Assembly: GCA_035302865.1 (NCBI GenBank) | Contig: DATGSF010000075.1 | Coordinates: forward strand, 1-13,720 | Length of the DNA stretch: 13,720 bases | Source of the DNA: DATGSF01 sp035302865 | Lineage (GTDB): Bacteria; Bacteroidota; Bacteroidia; Chitinophagales; Chitinophagaceae | Direction of reading: 5' to 3' | Shown here: one piece after another, positions 13,367 to 13,720 of the stretch | Layout of the letters: each line of letters opens with the position of its first letter | Numbering within the stretch: the first letter of the stretch is position 1 | The notes under the pieces: generated by a model | Databases searched by the model: none | Told to the model about the DNA's origin: nothing | Seen by the model: the letters and a program-made list of their open reading frames with translations, nothing else | Translations under genes and position numbers: made by a program

Positions 13367-13608
13367 TTATTTATAGAGAAATAGAAAAGAAAGAAATAAG
13401 TTTTAATAATAAAAATTAAGTCTGCATACATATTTACTAATAAATTAAACTTTGTCTTTCTTTCTATACAATTAAATAACAAAAAAGCTTTAAATCTTCC
13501 TGAAGGATATACTATAAGTGCTGGAACATATTCTTTAGAAACAGAATTAGATGAATAATAGGAATGTCTATTTAACTACCATTTTTATAAATTAATTATT
13601 AATATTGA
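13367..13608. other. Non-coding gap with long-loop inverted repeat
   Basis: After the YkgJ-type gene no open frame with an ATG of useful size is present. ATAGAAAAGAAAGA (13381-13394) is complementary, with one bulged base, to TCTTTCTTTCTAT (13455-13467), leaving a 60-base loop and no T-run. Part of the gap reads as a possible gene relic (13400-13558). I see no tRNA or promoter pair. Confidence 0.5.
13400..13558 (+). pseudogene. Possible gene remnant without a start codon
   Basis: A frame open from 13400 to the TAA at 13556-13558 has no ATG. Its last 27 codons translate to a protein-like string, NKKALNLPEGYTISAGTY then SLETELDE. It may be the tail of a lost gene or simply chance. No family is recognised. 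Confidence 0.2.
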
Positions 13609-13648
13609 GGGTTTATTGTTATTTTTAAAATAATGATAAACCCTTTTT
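13609..13648 (+). terminator. Rho-independent terminator
   Basis: GGGTTTAT (13609-13616) pairs with ATAAACCC (13636-13643), and the inner bases continue the stem to about 17 pairs (two G-T), followed by TTTTT. It probably ends the SDR-YkgJ transcript, 243 bases after the last stop. Confidence 0.8.
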
Positions 13649-13720
13649 AAAATCTATGTTTATGCAATATATTTTTATTTTAGGAATGCTTTTTTCCAAG
13701 CTTTAAATACCAGTACTTTT
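13649..13720. other. Right edge, no supported feature
   Basis: Short frames on both strands run to the edge, but none has enough length or motif to support a gene. Minus-strand frames ending at 13675 or 13680 could be the tail of a gene starting outside the window. Confidence 0.3.

Noticed and set aside
13675..13720. Minus-strand C-terminal tail of a gene entering from the right
   Set aside because: Two different frames give plausible short tails of about 12-14 residues; neither can be preferred without more sequence.

Overview
The window reads as chromosomal DNA of a member of the Bacteroidota. It is strongly AT-rich, genes lack Shine-Dalgarno sequences, and nearly every transcription unit starts just downstream of a Bacteroidota-type -7 box (TAnnTTTG). 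The gene families (Rrf2, group III truncated haemoglobin, split C-family oxidase subunits, tryptophan 2,3-dioxygenase) also fit. I cannot place it below phylum with confidence. No tRNA, rRNA, CRISPR array or insertion sequence was seen.

Region 1 (1-5873, minus strand) is the most interesting part. It is a tightly packed nine-gene operon that begins with an Rrf2-family regulator carrying three cysteines suited to an Fe-S cluster. The order is: rrf2; a CcoN-like haem-copper oxidase subunit I with an unusual N-terminal extension; a CcoO-like cytochrome c with a second cytochrome c domain; three small proteins without clear families (79, 86 and 140 aa); a group III truncated haemoglobin; a four-helix membrane protein; and tryptophan 2,3-dioxygenase, which runs off the left edge. 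Gaps are 1 to 33 bases and two genes overlap by 4. A 26-bp inverted repeat lies upstream of the promoter -7 box, and a related copy lies inside the start of the ccoN-like gene. I infer an NO-, O2- or Fe-S-responsive respiratory and detoxification unit built almost wholly from haem proteins.

Region 2 (5874-7867) holds pcm (protein-L-isoaspartate methyltransferase, minus) and a divergent exported class 3 lipase (plus), separated by a promoter region with interleaved inverted repeats.

Region 3 (7868-11486, plus) holds a GNAT acetyltransferase followed 2 bases later by an alanine/ornithine-racemase-type PLP enzyme, a strong terminator, and an AbgT/MtrF-family transporter with its own promoter and terminator. 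This could be an amino-acid or D-amino-acid handling cluster, but that is inference.

Region 4 (11487-13366) holds purE (minus) and a divergent SDR oxidoreductase plus YkgJ-type cysteine-cluster protein pair (plus). The purE and SDR promoters are packed into 85 bases. The right end (13367-13720) has a possible gene relic and a strong terminator, and no convincing intact gene.
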